Shown here: in pieces, positions 24,578 to 34,897 of the stretch
How positions within the stretch are numbered: position 1 is the stretch's first letter
Layout: each line of letters begins with the position of its first letter
Origin: an uncultured Christensenella sp.
Lineage (GTDB): Bacteria > Bacillota > Clostridia > Christensenellales > UBA1242
Reading direction: 5' to 3'
Assembly (NCBI GenBank): GCA_905195085.1
Contig: CAJJUK010000001.1
Location: 1-64,000 of the forward strand
Length of the DNA: 64,000 nt
The notes under the pieces: generated by a model
The model's database searches: none
Told to the model about the DNA's origin: nothing
What the model saw: only the letters and a program-made list of their open reading frames with translations
Position numbers and translations under genes: made by a program

Positions 24578-25462
24578 ATGGGGAAAGTTCTGTTTGGACC
24601 TGCTGGAAACAGTTTGTCATTCTATGAACAGGGGCACAAATCAACAATGGAAACTGCAAAGTGGTTGACTGAGCAAGGAAAAGGAAAGTTTGAAAACGGT
24701 CTTGACTTGTTTGAATATAGTTTTGGACAAGGCTACAGAATGAAAACTGAACTTGCAGAGCAGATTGGAGAAGAGTTCAAAAAACATGGGATTGAGATTT
24801 CTCTCCATGCTCCATATTTTATCAACTTTGCAAATCCAGACCCTGTTATGTTCGAAAAGTCACTGGGATATATCAAAACAGGCATAAAATTTATGCATGC
24901 ATTTGGTGCAAAAAGAATGGTTTTCCATCCTGCTTCTTGTGGAAAAGAAACAAGAGATAATGCCGTAAAACTCATGACGCAAAGATTTGAAGAATTTATG
25001 CCTCAAATTGAGAAAGAACTCGGACAGGGTATGTATATTTGTCCGGAAACTATGGGAAAAACAATGCAAATTGGCACTTGGAAAGAAATTATTGATCTTT
25101 GCACGATTTCTGAAAAACTTATGCCAACTTTTGATTTTGGACATATCAATGCTTTAACTCAAGGGACATTGAAAACAAAATCGGATTATCAAAGAATCTT
25201 TGACTACTCGTTTGAAAAATTGGGAGAGGAAAGAACTAAAAATGCTCATGTTCATTTTTCAAAGATAGAATATGGTGCAAAGGGTGAAATCAGACATTTG
25301 ACCTTTGATGATAATGTTTATGGACCAGAATTTGAACCTTTTTGTGATTGTTTGATTGACAATAACCTGAATTGTCATGTCATTTGCGAATCAAACGGAA
25401 CAATGGCTGAAGATAGTGTGACAATGAAAAGCATTTATTTAGATAAGTGTAAAAATAAATAA
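24578..25462 (+). CDS. nfo: Endonuclease IV-type AP endonuclease
   Basis: 294-residue TIM-barrel enzyme with the trinuclear-zinc ligand motifs in order: SLHAPY (~73-78), FHPAS, PETMGK, DFGHINA and HVHFSKIEYG. Endonuclease IV cleaves 5' to abasic sites in base excision repair. AAGGAGG precedes the ATG, 9 nt after truB, so it is probably co-transcribed. Some family members differ in specificity, so the exact substrate is inferred. Confidence 0.88.
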   Translation: MGKVLFGPAGNSLSFYEQGHKSTMETAKWLTEQGKGKFENGLDLFEYSFGQGYRMKTELAEQIGEEFKKHGIEISLHAPYFINFANPDPVMFEKSLGYIKTGIKFMHAFGAKRMVFHPASCGKETRDNAVKLMTQRFEEFMPQIEKELGQGMYICPETMGKTMQIGTWKEIIDLCTISEKLMPTFDFGHINALTQGTLKTKSDYQRIFDYSFEKLGEERTKNAHVHFSKIEYGAKGEIRHLTFDDNVYGPEFEPFCDCLIDNNLNCHVICESNGTMAEDSVTMKSIYLDKCKNK

Positions 25463-25479
25463 ATTAAATTGGAGATATG

Positions 25480-26526
25480 ATGGATAGTAGTGCAATTGAA
25501 CTAGGCAGAAGAGTTAATAATGAAAAAAATCACAATTGGGAAATCATTGACATTGATAAGTTTAAAATAACAAGACCTATTGTCCTGATTTTAGGAGGTC
25601 TCGGGACTTTCAGAAGTCATCAGGCGAATGGCTACTGCAAAATTGTGGAGAGTTTGCTTGGTGTTTTTAACGAAAATGTCGATGTTATTTCAATTAAATA
25701 TTCCAATCAATTTTCAGTCAGAGATACATCAGCATTTTTAAGAAATATTGTTGAAAAATTTTTTATGCCCTTAATTTCTGATGATGGGAAAAAGTTACCG
25801 ACAATAAAAGCTGCAAAGAATTTGAGAAATGTAACAATTTTTTCTCATTGTTACGGATCGTTTGTTGCAAAGGTTATTGGAGAATTGATAACAGAAAAAA
25901 TGAAAGAATTGAAATATTCAAAAGTTGACAGGCAAAAAATTCTGGAACAAGTTTTTCTTGTTTCTTACGCGAGTTACATCGACAATAAGGATTTACCTTT
26001 TAAATCTTTGGATATAACATCTCCAGAAGATAATGCGGATGGTATGTTTTTATGGGCTATTGGTCAAAATACATGGGACAATTTAAAAAAAGACATGAAT
26101 GGAATAGAAATTTCTCCTGAAGATATGAATGAAATAAAAAAACTTATACCTGATGAAATGGGAGAATATCATACATATAGAAATTTTGCAAATAAGGAAA
26201 GATGTTACATTTATAGGGAGGGAAATGGCATTTATTTGATTCCTACACACTTACATAAAAAAGATATGTATGACCATTCTATGCTCGAGATTAAAAGAGG
26301 TAATGATTGGGCACCGCACGCGAATGCATCAAAAGCAGGGGACTATGCTTCAAGATGTTTGTCTTGCGCATTATGTCATAGTGTGGCAACATCTATTTTG
26401 AATAATGAAAAAAAAGAATTAGTTCAAGTTGATTTAAGTATTTTGAAAAAAGAGTTGGAAAATATTGTTCGTCCATTGAATGGCGAATTTCAAAAATATA
26501 TTGACACGGATTCAAAAAGCAAATAA
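25480..26526 (+). CDS. Putative alpha/beta-hydrolase with a Cys nucleophile, unknown function
   Basis: About 348 residues, no signal peptide. LILGGLGTF near residue 38 looks like an oxyanion strand-loop, and TIFSHCYGSFVAKV (~120-135) matches the nucleophile elbow GxSxG with Cys in place of Ser. Later IPTHLHKKDMYDH could supply the catalytic His. These are motif-level matches, and I do not recognise the family. Cys in this place is known in dienelactone hydrolase. GGAG precedes the ATG (25480 preferred over 25477 on spacing). No clear operon partner. Confidence 0.6.
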   Translation: MDSSAIELGRRVNNEKNHNWEIIDIDKFKITRPIVLILGGLGTFRSHQANGYCKIVESLLGVFNENVDVISIKYSNQFSVRDTSAFLRNIVEKFFMPLISDDGKKLPTIKAAKNLRNVTIFSHCYGSFVAKVIGELITEKMKELKYSKVDRQKILEQVFLVSYASYIDNKDLPFKSLDITSPEDNADGMFLWAIGQNTWDNLKKDMNGIEISPEDMNEIKKLIPDEMGEYHTYRNFANKERCYIYREGNGIYLIPTHLHKKDMYDHSMLEIKRGNDWAPHANASKAGDYASRCLSCALCHSVATSILNNEKKELVQVDLSILKKELENIVRPLNGEFQKYIDTDSKSK

Positions 26527-26564
26527 TTTAAGCATCTATTTTTGGATTATTTAAATCAAAATAG

Positions 26565-26593
26565 TTGTAAAATTAAGCAAAGTATGTTAAAAT
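26565..26593 (+). promoter_or_regulatory. efp promoter
   Basis: TTGTAA, 17-nt spacer, TAAAAT, about 24 nt before the efp ribosome binding site. Confidence 0.55.
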
Positions 26594-26628
26594 AAATTTG
26601 TTAATAAATTATTTATAGGAGATTGATT

Positions 26629-27189
26629 ATGGTTACAGCAGGAGATTTTAGAAAAGGAACAACTTTTGAAATGGACGGAAACGTTTACAACGTGGTGGAC
26701 TTTTTGCACGTTAAGCCAGGAAAAGGTTCTCCTTTTGTTAGAGCAAAAATTAAAAATGTTATGACAGGACAAGTTCAGGAAACAACTTTCAACCCATCTG
26801 ACAAATTTCAAGATGCAGTTATCGAAAAGAAAGAAATGCTTTATCTTTACAATGATGGCGACCTTTATTATTTCATGGATAATGAAACATATGAACAAAT
26901 GCCATTGAATAAAGATGCTGTTGCAGATGCATTGAATTTTGTTACTGAGAATATGCCAACAACAATGTATATGTATAAAGGCGTTCCATTTGCAGTCTAT
27001 CCACCAACATTTGTTGAACTTGAAGTTGTGGACACAGAACCAGGAATTCAAGGGGATACATCAAAGGCTTCTATGAAACCAGCAACTCTTTCAACAGGCT
27101 ATGTAATCCGTGTTCCACTTTTTGTCAACACAGGTGACATCATCAGAGTTGACACAAGAGATGGTTCATACATGGAAAAAGTTAAATAA
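26629..27189 (+). CDS. efp: Elongation factor P
   Basis: 186 residues, three beta-barrel domains. EF-P rescues ribosomes stalled at polyproline. [14 protein letters not shown] carries the loop Lys (residue ~32) that is modified or acts unmodified. The C-terminal signature [20 protein letters not shown] is intact. ATG 26629 has AGGAG 7 nt upstream; a TTG two codons earlier is not needed. Monocistronic, with its own promoter and terminator. Confidence 0.96.
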   Translation: MVTAGDFRKGTTFEMDGNVYNVVDFLHVKPGKGSPFVRAKIKNVMTGQVQETTFNPSDKFQDAVIEKKEMLYLYNDGDLYYFMDNETYEQMPLNKDAVADALNFVTENMPTTMYMYKGVPFAVYPPTFVELEVVDTEPGIQGDTSKASMKPATLSTGYVIRVPLFVNTGDIIRVDTRDGSYMEKVK

Positions 27190-27208
27190 TGATAAACGAA
27201 AAAATAAA

Positions 27209-27235
27209 AACATATCAGAGTTGATATGTTTTTTT
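27209..27235 (+). terminator. efp terminator
   Basis: AACATATCA-GAGT-TGATATGTT stem followed by T7. Confidence 0.8.
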
Positions 27236-27272
27236 ATTTTGTTTCTTGTTTGCTTAATAGTTAAAGATATAA

Positions 27273-28232
27273 TTATTCAAAGTCTTCGTGGTCAACGCTT
27301 CTTTTGATTTGTTTCAGCCACTTTGTCATTGTGTTGTCTTCAATCAGTGCCTTGAGAAGTCCTGGTTTGATTTTTTCAAGTTTGAGAACATATGAAATGA
27401 GAGCCATCATATAATCAAAATCTTTGTCTTTCATTGTGATTTTGCGGAGTGCGTTGATGTCATCTCCAACAAGCAAAATCTTTTCTGGATTTTTAATTTC
27501 AAAATCTTTGAAATCGTCAACAAAAGCTTTTACGTCATCATCATAAACGACATAAGGTTTTTGCAAAACTACATTGTCCATTGGCAAATCTGTTGACCAA
27601 TTTCCTGCATCTTCTTTATTTTTCAATATTTTCAGATGCTTGATTATTTTGTCATAGATTTTTGCTTTTCTCTGTTCTTTAACAAAGCAAGGGTAGCACA
27701 TACCCTTATATTTTTCATCCGCACCAATGCTGATTTCATCTCCTTCTGTGCAAATGAGTCCACGGACAAATCTTGCATTCATTGTTGCTTTTCTGCCACA
27801 TTCGCAAATGCTCTTAATTTCTGACAAACTGTCACAGATTTCGACAAGACGTTTACTTCCTTCAAAAAGTTCGCCCTTGAAGTTTGTCATAAGTCCGTAA
27901 CATAAAACAGGAACTTTGGTTGTTAAATTTCTGAGTTGCTCAATTTGTTTTTTTGTGCAGAATTGACATTCATCAACAATAATTACATCAATTTTGCTGA
28001 GTTCATTTTCTTTTTCGAAAAATTTTTCAAGATTTTCATCTGATGAGAAAGCGTAGCATGGAGCACTTAAACCTATTCTTGAAACAACTTCATTTTCTTT
28101 GTATCTTGTGTCGATTTTAGGCTTCATCAAAAGAACATTCATGCCCTTTTGCATATAATTGAATCTGCACATCAAGGCAGAAGCAGTTTTGGAAGAACCC
28201 ATTGCACCATATTTGAAATATAATTTTCCCAT
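27273..28232 (-). CDS. tdk: Thymidine kinase with a C-terminal extension
   Basis: 319 residues against about 190-200 for usual bacterial TK1-type enzymes. Residues 1-190 are a complete kinase: Walker A GAMGSSKT (9-16), catalytic Glu89 in DECQF, the lasso loop with MNARF, and four zinc cysteines (143, 145, 179, 182). Residues ~195-319 form an added domain with KPYVVYDDDVKAFVDDF and a terminal ALISYVLKLEKIKPGLLKAL segment that reminds me of the DUF6508 pattern (unconfirmed). Salvages thymidine to dTMP. AAAGGAG precedes the ATG. Confidence 0.88.
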   Translation of the reverse strand: MGKLYFKYGAMGSSKTASALMCRFNYMQKGMNVLLMKPKIDTRYKENEVVSRIGLSAPCYAFSSDENLEKFFEKENELSKIDVIIVDECQFCTKKQIEQLRNLTTKVPVLCYGLMTNFKGELFEGSKRLVEICDSLSEIKSICECGRKATMNARFVRGLICTEGDEISIGADEKYKGMCYPCFVKEQRKAKIYDKIIKHLKILKNKEDAGNWSTDLPMDNVVLQKPYVVYDDDVKAFVDDFKDFEIKNPEKILLVGDDINALRKITMKDKDFDYMMALISYVLKLEKIKPGLLKALIEDNTMTKWLKQIKRSVDHEDFE

Positions 28233-28338
28233 TCACAAACTCCTTTTCAAATATGATAACAAATTTTGTTATATTCTCAAAATAAAGTTGTAAAGTTTTT
28301 TATTTTTGTTTGATTTTTTGATTGTTGAGAAATTTTGT

Positions 28339-28368
28339 TTGGAAACTTTTTGCGTGATAGTGTATAAT
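28339..28368 (+). promoter_or_regulatory. lepA-hemW promoter
   Basis: TTGGAA, 18-nt spacer, TATAAT. The leader is very short before AGGAGA. Confidence 0.55.
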
Positions 28369-28387
28369 CTTATCAGGAGAAAATTAC

Positions 28388-30193
28388 TTGAAAGATTTAA
28401 GCTTAATAAGAAATTTCTGCATTATTGCACACATAGATCATGGGAAAAGTACTCTGGCTGACAGATTGATTGAAATGACAGGGACAGTTTCAAAGAGAGA
28501 TATGCAAAGTCAGATTCTTGACAGCATGGACCTTGAAAGAGAAAAGGGTATCACAATCAAACTTGCTCCGACAAGACTTATCTATGACTTTGAGGGAAAG
28601 GAATATACTTTGAATTTGATTGACACGCCAGGTCATGTCGATTTCACCTACGAAGTTTCTCGTTCTCTTGCTGCTTGTGAGGGAGCAATACTTTTGGTTG
28701 ATGCGTCTCAAGGTGTGGAAGCACAAACATTGGCAAACACATATCTTGCACTTGATAATAATCTTGAAACAGTGCCAGTCATAAACAAAATTGATTTGCC
28801 TTCAGCAAGAGTTGAAGAAGTCAAACTTGAAATTGAAGATGTCATTGGCTTTGATGCCGAAGATTGCCCGTGCATTTCAGCAAAAGAAGGGACAAACATT
28901 GATCAAGTTTTGAAAGCAATCATAACAAAAATTCCTGCACCAGTTGGAGATGAAACAAAGCCTCTTAAGGCATTGATATTTGACAGTCACTATGACAACT
29001 TTAAGGGTGCAATTTGTCTCATTCGAATTTTTGATGGGACTGTCAAGGCGGGTGATAAAATTTTGATGATGCAAACAGGAAAAGTGTTTGAAGTCACTGA
29101 AGTTGGAATTTTTGTTCCAAACATAAAACAAGTTGACAGCCTTTCTGCTGGAGATGTTGGTTATATTGCTGCTTCAATCAAAACAATTGCTGATGTCAAA
29201 GTGGGCGACACTGTCACATTTGCTGACAATCCTATTGATGCTCCGCTTGCTGGATACAAAGAAGTTCAACCTGTGGTTTATTGTGGAATTTTTCCGGTTG
29301 ATGGAGCAAAATATTATGAACTTAAAGATGGACTTGAAAAATTGAAGTTGAATGACGCAAGTTTGCATTTCACACCAGAAGTTTCGTCTGCTTTGGGCTA
29401 TGGTTTCAGATGCGGTTTCTTGGGGCTTTTGCATCTTGAAATCATCACTGAAAGATTGGAAAGAGAATTCAATTTGGACATTATTACCACCGCTCCAAGT
29501 GTTTCTTATCATGTTTACAAAACAAACGGAGAAATGCTTGAAATCTCAAACCCTTCAAATCTTCCACCAGCAGTTGAAATTGACAGAATTGAAGAACCAA
29601 TTGTCAAAGTCAACATTTTCACACCACCAGAATTTGTTGGGACAATTATGGAACTTTGTCAAGACAAGCGTGGAATTTATAAAGATATGCAATATCTGGA
29701 CAAGAAGAGAGTGGAACTTAAATACACTTTGCCTTTGGGCGAAATAATCTATGACTTTTTTGATAGCCTTAAATCAAGAACAAAAGGTTATGCAAGTTTT
29801 GACTATGAACTTGCAGGATTTGAACCTGCAGATTTGGTCAGGGTTGATTTGATGCTTAATGGGGAAAAGTGTGATGCTCTTTCACTTATTGTTCACAAAG
29901 ATAAGGCATATACAAGGGGAAGAGAACTTGCTGAAAGATTGAAGAAAATCATTCCAAGACAATTGTTTGAAGTTCCAATTCAAGCTTGCATTGGAAACAA
30001 GATTATCGCCAGAGAAACCATCTCTGCCATGAGAAAAGATGTTCTTGCAAAGTGCTATGGCGGTGACATTACAAGAAAGAGAAAATTGCTAGAGAAGCAG
30101 AAGGAAGGCAAAAAGAGAATGAGAAAGATTGGCTCAGTTGAAATTCCTTCTGAGGCTTTCATGAGCATTTTGAAATTAGATGATGAGAAATAA
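28388..30193 (+). CDS. lepA: Elongation factor 4 (LepA)
   Basis: 601 residues, normal length. The back-translocating or initiation-related ribosomal GTPase. G1 is [11 protein letters not shown]2 EKGIT, G3 DTPGHVDF and G4 NKID. The LepA-specific C-terminal domain contains [22 protein letters not shown] [20 protein letters not shown]. The start is a TTG at 28388 with AGGAGA 8 nt upstream; no nearer ATG exists. Overlaps hemW by 14 nt. Confidence 0.96.
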   Translation: MKDLSLIRNFCIIAHIDHGKSTLADRLIEMTGTVSKRDMQSQILDSMDLEREKGITIKLAPTRLIYDFEGKEYTLNLIDTPGHVDFTYEVSRSLAACEGAILLVDASQGVEAQTLANTYLALDNNLETVPVINKIDLPSARVEEVKLEIEDVIGFDAEDCPCISAKEGTNIDQVLKAIITKIPAPVGDETKPLKALIFDSHYDNFKGAICLIRIFDGTVKAGDKILMMQTGKVFEVTEVGIFVPNIKQVDSLSAGDVGYIAASIKTIADVKVGDTVTFADNPIDAPLAGYKEVQPVVYCGIFPVDGAKYYELKDGLEKLKLNDASLHFTPEVSSALGYGFRCGFLGLLHLEIITERLEREFNLDIITTAPSVSYHVYKTNGEMLEISNPSNLPPAVEIDRIEEPIVKVNIFTPPEFVGTIMELCQDKRGIYKDMQYLDKKRVELKYTLPLGEIIYDFFDSLKSRTKGYASFDYELAGFEPADLVRVDLMLNGEKCDALSLIVHKDKAYTRGRELAERLKKIIPRQLFEVPIQACIGNKIIARETISAMRKDVLAKCYGGDITRKRKLLEKQKEGKKRMRKIGSVEIPSEAFMSILKLDDEK

Positions 30194-31283
30194 AGATATT
30201 TCAATTTATATTCATATACCTTTTTGTGAACAAAAGTGCAATTATTGTGCTTTTAACTCTTTCTGTGCAAGTGATGAAATAAAAGAAAAATACATCAATT
30301 TGCTTTGTGATGAAATCAGAAGAAGAAAATGCGACAGGGTTGTTCGAACCATCTATATTGGTGGCGGAACGCCAAGTGTTCTAAATGAAGAGCAAATAAA
30401 GAAAATTGTTGGCACTGTGTTTGAAAACTTTGATGTTTATGAAGACGCAGAATTCACAATTGAAGCAAATCCAAATTCAATCACAGAACAACTTCTTCAA
30501 ACATGGAAAAAATTGAGAATAAATAGATTGAGCATTGGTGTGCAATCGCTTAATGACAAAACCTTAAAAAAAATTGGAAGGTTACATAACAAAAAAATGG
30601 CACTTGAAAAAATCAAATTGGCAAGAAAGTATTTTGACAATGTTTCTGCTGATCTGATTGTTGGACTTGAAAATGAAAGCGGAAAAGATTTGTGTGGATA
30701 TGCGAAACAGTTGCTTGCACTGGGGATTAAGCACATTTCATGTTATCTGCTGGAAGTGTATGAAAATACAAAAATCTTTCAAATGATAAAAGAGAGAAAG
30801 TATAAACCACTTGGCGACGATCAAACAATTCAAGCGTTCACCAAACTGTCAAACTATTTGTGTGACAACGGCATGGAGAGATATGAAATAAGCAACTTTG
30901 CTTTTTCAGGTTATGAAAGTCATCATAACCTGAATTATTGGGCAAGAGGGGAATATTTGGGTTTTGGACTTTCAGCACATTCTTTTGTTGGCGGAAAAAG
31001 GTTTAAAAATGCCGAAAGTTTGAAAGATTATGAACTCGGGAAAATTGAAGAAGAAATTTTGACAAATCAGGAACAAATTGAAGAAATCATCATGCTGGGG
31101 CTTCGATGCAATTTGGGAGTTGATTTGTTGGAAGTGAAAAAATTGGGTTATGATTTGACAAAAAATTCTTATTTTGCTGAATATATCGACAAAGGAATTT
31201 TGACGCAAAAAGGAGAAAAAGTTTTTCTTAATCAAATTTTTTACCACATCAGTAACACTATCATTGCGAATTTGTTTCAATGA
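30180..31283 (+). CDS. hemW: Radical SAM protein HemW
   Basis: 367 residues. The radical SAM cluster motif is [12 protein letters not shown] (C-x3-C-x2-C) and GGGTPS follows. [17 protein letters not shown] and the C-terminal HemN_C-like region [11 protein letters not shown] are present. HemW is now viewed as a haem chaperone rather than a coproporphyrinogen oxidase. The lepA-hemW pairing is common in Bacillota. The start overlaps the end of lepA. Confidence 0.92.
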   Translation: MMRNKDISIYIHIPFCEQKCNYCAFNSFCASDEIKEKYINLLCDEIRRRKCDRVVRTIYIGGGTPSVLNEEQIKKIVGTVFENFDVYEDAEFTIEANPNSITEQLLQTWKKLRINRLSIGVQSLNDKTLKKIGRLHNKKMALEKIKLARKYFDNVSADLIVGLENESGKDLCGYAKQLLALGIKHISCYLLEVYENTKIFQMIKERKYKPLGDDQTIQAFTKLSNYLCDNGMERYEISNFAFSGYESHHNLNYWARGEYLGFGLSAHSFVGGKRFKNAESLKDYELGKIEEEILTNQEQIEEIIMLGLRCNLGVDLLEVKKLGYDLTKNSYFAEYIDKGILTQKGEKVFLNQIFYHISNTIIANLFQ

Positions 31284-31354
31284 AAATAAGTTGCAATAAA
31301 TCAAACATTATGATATAATTGCGACATAAAGTTTTAAGTCGGCAAGGAGCAAAA

Positions 31355-31693
31355 ATGTCAAAAATTCAACTTCAAGATTTTGTGAAATATGGGAGATTGT
31401 TTGAAATTTATGGCTCTCTTTTAAGCGAAGATAGACAAAAAATCATGACATCATATTTTGAATATAACATGACGCTTGTGGAAATTGCAGAAGAGCGAAA
31501 AGTCACAAGGCAGGCTGTGCTTGATGCAATTGACAAATCTTGTGAAAAATTGGACAAGTTTGAAAATGCTTTGCATATGAATGGAACAAAACAAAATCTC
31601 GTTTTGAATTTGCGGGAAATCAAAACACTTGCGGACAAAAATTCTCAAAAAGAAATTTCAGAAAAAGTCGATAATATTTTAAGGAAATTATAA
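31355..31693 (+). CDS. ylxM: YlxM/p13-like DNA-binding protein
   Basis: 112 residues. Helix-turn-helix of sigma-70 region 4 type: YFEYNMTLVEIAEERKVTRQ then AVLDAIDKSCEKL. YlxM influences SRP GTPase assembly in streptococci and always lies before ffh. ATG 31355 has AAGGAG 6 nt upstream; an in-frame TTG at 31319 would fall in the leader. The stop overlaps ffh (TAATG). Confidence 0.92.
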   Translation: MSKIQLQDFVKYGRLFEIYGSLLSEDRQKIMTSYFEYNMTLVEIAEERKVTRQAVLDAIDKSCEKLDKFENALHMNGTKQNLVLNLREIKTLADKNSQKEISEKVDNILRKL

Positions 31694-33006
31694 TGGCACT
31701 ATTTTCATCATTATCAGAAAAATTTAATCATATCTTTTCAAAACTCACCAAGCGTGGAAAGTTGACCGAACTTGAAATTAAGGAAGCAATGCGTGAAGTC
31801 AGAATTGCTCTTTTGGAAGCAGATGTCAACTATATGGTTGCCAAAAAATTTGTTGCTGACACCACAGAAAAAGCGATTGGCGAAGATGTCATGAAAAGTT
31901 TGACTCCAGGTCAAATGGTCATCAAAATTGTCAAAGACGAACTTACAAAACTCATTTCTTCTGACAATCAGAAATTGCAAATCGCTTCAAATCCACCAAC
32001 TGTCATCATGATGTGTGGTTTGCAGGGTGCTGGAAAGACAACCATGTGTGGAAAACTTGCATATCACTTGAAAAAGAGTGGGAAGAAACCACTTCTTGTT
32101 GCATGCGACATCTACAGACCTGCTGCAATCAACCAGTTGCAAGTTGTTGGAAAAACTGCAAATGTTGAAGTTTTTGAAAGGGGAACTCAAAACCCTGTAA
32201 AGACTGCAAAACAATCAATTGAACACGCAAAAAAACAAGGTTACGATGTTGTAATCATCGACACAGCTGGACGTCTTCACATCAATCAAGAGTTGATGCA
32301 AGAGCTCAAAGACATCAAGAAAGAAGTTAAGCCAACTGAAATTTTGCTTGTTGTTGATGCCATGACTGGACAAGATGCCGTGACAATTGCAGAGAGCTTT
32401 AACAATGATTTGGACATCACAGGTGTTGTGCTTACAAAACTTGATGGAGACACTCGTGGTGGCGCTGCGCTTTCAATCAAGGCGATAACTGGAAAACCAA
32501 TCAAGTTCTCAGGTGTTGGGGAGAAGATAGGCGACCTTGAACCTTTTTATCCAGACAGAATTGCCAGCAGAATATTGGGCATGGGAGATGTTCTTTCTTT
32601 GATTGAAAAGGCTCAAGAAGCTGTGACAGAGGAAGAGGCAAAGAAATTAGAAGCGAAGTTTAGAGAAAATTCTTTCACATTTGAGGACTATTTGACACAA
32701 ATGGAAAGTCTGAAAAAAATGGGAAACATCAATGATTTGATTGGTATGATTCCTGGTATGGCTTCCAAAATGAAAGGTGTCAACATTGACGAAAAACAAC
32801 TTGCAGTCAACAAAGCAATCATTCAAAGTATGACAAAAGAAGAAAGACTCAATCCAGAAATCATCAAGGCAAGCAGAAGAAAACGCATTGCAGAAGGTAG
32901 TGGAACAACAATCCAACAAGTCAACACTCTTTTGAAACAATTTGAGCAATCAAAAGAAATGATGAAACAACTGAAGAACAAAAAAGGTTTTAGACGAATG
33001 TTTTAA
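31693..33006 (+). CDS. ffh: Signal recognition particle protein Ffh
   Basis: 437 residues. N domain (1-90), G domain with GLQGAGKTTMCGKL, DTAGRLHIN and TKLDGDTRGGA, and a Met-rich M domain (~300-430) with GMIPGMASKM that binds SRP RNA and signal peptides. The partner SRP RNA is encoded at about 57.3-57.6 kb. AAGGA precedes the ATG. A terminator follows. Confidence 0.96.
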   Translation: MALFSSLSEKFNHIFSKLTKRGKLTELEIKEAMREVRIALLEADVNYMVAKKFVADTTEKAIGEDVMKSLTPGQMVIKIVKDELTKLISSDNQKLQIASNPPTVIMMCGLQGAGKTTMCGKLAYHLKKSGKKPLLVACDIYRPAAINQLQVVGKTANVEVFERGTQNPVKTAKQSIEHAKKQGYDVVIIDTAGRLHINQELMQELKDIKKEVKPTEILLVVDAMTGQDAVTIAESFNNDLDITGVVLTKLDGDTRGGAALSIKAITGKPIKFSGVGEKIGDLEPFYPDRIASRILGMGDVLSLIEKAQEAVTEEEAKKLEAKFRENSFTFEDYLTQMESLKKMGNINDLIGMIPGMASKMKGVNIDEKQLAVNKAIIQSMTKEERLNPEIIKASRRKRIAEGSGTTIQQVNTLLKQFEQSKEMMKQLKNKKGFRRMF

Positions 33007-33034
33007 AGACACTGATATTAAAGTGTCTTTTTTA
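33005..33034 (+). terminator. ylxM-ffh terminator
   Basis: AAAGACACT, 8-nt loop, AGTGTCTTTTTT. Confidence 0.8.
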
Positions 33035-33063
33035 TTAAAAATAAATTTTTATGGCAAAAACAC

Positions 33064-33092
33064 TTTACAAGTTTGATTTTGTGTGATATAAT
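33064..33092 (+). promoter_or_regulatory. rpsP-khpA-rimM-trmD promoter
   Basis: TTTACA, 17-nt spacer, TATAAT. The leader is about 50 nt. Confidence 0.65.
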
Positions 33093-33149
33093 GTAAGGCG
33101 AAAATGCTTTACAAATTGTTGAAGCAAATTTAACATAAGGAGAAGAAAA

Positions 33150-33407
33150 ATGGCTGTTAAAATTAGATTGACAAGATTGGGAGATAAGAAAGCACCTTTC
33201 TATCGTGTTGTTGTTGCTGATAGCAAAAGCCCAAGAGATGGAAAATACATCGATTTGCTTGGAACATACAATCCTTTGACAAATCCAGCAGAAATCAAAA
33301 TTGACAACGAAAAAGCTCAAAAATGGCTCAAAAATGGAGCTCTTCCAACAGAAACTGCTAAATCAATTTTGGTTAAGAGCGGTGCTATTCAACAAGAAAA
33401 CAAATAA
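33150..33407 (+). CDS. rpsP: 30S ribosomal protein S16
   Basis: 85 residues. [20 protein letters not shown] and [15 protein letters not shown] match S16 throughout, and the length is normal. AAGGAGAAG precedes the ATG. First gene of the conserved S16-KhpA-RimM-TrmD string. Confidence 0.97.
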   Translation: MAVKIRLTRLGDKKAPFYRVVVADSKSPRDGKYIDLLGTYNPLTNPAEIKIDNEKAQKWLKNGALPTETAKSILVKSGAIQQENK

Positions 33408-33489
33408 TTTGATAAACAGAAACAATATTTTTGTTTTAAATGAAAAGTTCATCGACAAGATGAAAATTCAGTAATTTAAGGAGAACTTT

Positions 33490-33720
33490 ATGGACGAATT
33501 ATTGACATTCCTCGTTAAAACATTAGTTGAAGATGAAAACAGTGTTTCTGTTGAAAAAGAGGAAGACGAAAAGACAATAACATATCGTGTTAAAGTTGCG
33601 AGTTCTGACCTTGGAAAAATCATAGGTAAGAATGGAAAAACTGCCACAAGCATAAGAACAATCATGAGATCTGTTGCATCAAAAACTCACAAAAAAGTTT
33701 TTGTGAAGTTTGAGGATTGA
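33490..33720 (+). CDS. khpA: KH-domain RNA-binding protein KhpA
   Basis: 76 residues, a single KH domain. SSDLGKIIGKNGKTATSIRT contains the GxxG loop. KhpA pairs with KhpB/Jag in many Bacillota and affects cell-division mRNAs. AAGGAG lies 8 nt before the ATG. The rimM start follows its stop by 1 nt. Confidence 0.94.
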   Translation: MDELLTFLVKTLVEDENSVSVEKEEDEKTITYRVKVASSDLGKIIGKNGKTATSIRTIMRSVASKTHKKVFVKFED

Positions 33721-33721
33721 T

Positions 33722-34219
33722 ATGCAATTTGTTTGTGTTGGGAAAATTATTAAACCGCAGGGTATCAAGGGGGAAGTTAAAATACTTCCTTTGATTGATA
33801 TTCCTGCGATTTTTAATGGTAAACATATGCTTTACATTGAAAAGCAAGAATCACCATTCAAGACTGCAACATACAGACTTGGATATGCTTATGTTTTGTT
33901 TGAAGAAATACCAGACAGAAACACAGCAGAAAAATATCGTAATAAAAAAGTTTACATCACAAGAGAAGAATTTGACAAAATTTCAGTTGATGACTTTTTG
34001 ATTGAAGATTTGATTGGAACATTGATTTTTGATGAGAATAGCGAACTTATTGGTCAAATTATGGATGTGACCGATTATGGTTTTGATGACATTTTGATAA
34101 TCAAAGAAAATGATCATATGTATGAAGTTCCTTTCAAGAAGGCAATATTCAAAAAAGACGGAAAGAGAATCTACGCTATAAGAAGTGAATATAACGGAGC
34201 AAAGGTAAGCCAAGAATGA
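33722..34219 (+). CDS. rimM: 16S rRNA processing protein RimM
   Basis: 165 residues: an N-terminal RimM domain (GKIIKPQGIKGEVKILPL) and a C-terminal PRC-barrel (DLIGTLIFDENSELIGQI, ending YEVPFKKAI). Needed for 30S head assembly. ATG 33722 is chosen because it follows the khpA stop directly with GAGGA upstream; a TTG four codons earlier would overlap khpA. The stop overlaps trmD (ATGA). Confidence 0.94.
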   Translation: MQFVCVGKIIKPQGIKGEVKILPLIDIPAIFNGKHMLYIEKQESPFKTATYRLGYAYVLFEEIPDRNTAEKYRNKKVYITREEFDKISVDDFLIEDLIGTLIFDENSELIGQIMDVTDYGFDDILIIKENDHMYEVPFKKAIFKKDGKRIYAIRSEYNGAKVSQE

Positions 34220-34887
34220 GAATTGATATTCTAACATTGTTTCCAGAAGCATTTTCTCCACTCAAAACCAGCATTCTGGCAAGGGCGACTGAAAGTGGAA
34301 TTTTGGAAATAAATATTGTCAATATCAGAGATTTTTCCAAGGATAAGCACAAAAAATGTGATGATTATCCTTTTGGTGGCGGGGCGGGAATGTTGATGTC
34401 TGTCCAGCCTTTGTTTGATGCAATAAATTCTGTTAAAACAAAAGATGCAAAGATAATCTTTCCTTCACCAATTGGAAAGACCTTCAACACAAACAAAGCA
34501 AAAGAGTTGTCAACATTTCAGCATTTGATTTTTGTTTGTGGACACTATGAGGGAGTTGATGAAAGAATCTTTCAATTGTTTGACATAGAACAGATTTCAG
34601 TTGGTGACTATATTTTGACTGGCGGAGAACTTCCTGCAATGGTGATTGTTGACAGCCTTGCAAGATTTGTTGATGGAGTCATTTCAAAGGAAAGTTTGGA
34701 AAGTGAAAGTTTTTCAAATGGGTTGTTGGAGTATCCTCAATACACAAGACCTCAAGAATTTATGGGGTTAAAAGTTCCAGATGTGTTGGTCTCTGGCAAT
34801 CATCAAGAAGTGGAAAAATGGAGAAAAGAGCAAAGCATCAAGCGAACCAAGCAGTTGAGAAAAGATTTGCTCGATGATGTTGAATAA
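34216..34887 (+). CDS. trmD: tRNA (guanine37-N1)-methyltransferase TrmD
   Basis: 223-residue SPOUT methyltransferase making m1G37, which prevents frameshifting. DILTLFPEAF at the start, PFGGGAGMLM, ICGHYEGVDER-type VCGHYEGVDER and GDYILTGGELPA in the trefoil knot are all present. Slightly shorter than the E. coli enzyme. Overlaps rimM in ATGA. rplS, the usual next gene, is 2.1 kb downstream here. Confidence 0.96.
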   Translation: MRIDILTLFPEAFSPLKTSILARATESGILEINIVNIRDFSKDKHKKCDDYPFGGGAGMLMSVQPLFDAINSVKTKDAKIIFPSPIGKTFNTNKAKELSTFQHLIFVCGHYEGVDERIFQLFDIEQISVGDYILTGGELPAMVIVDSLARFVDGVISKESLESESFSNGLLEYPQYTRPQEFMGLKVPDVLVSGNHQEVEKWRKEQSIKRTKQLRKDLLDDVE

Positions 34888-34897
34888 CACTATATGC

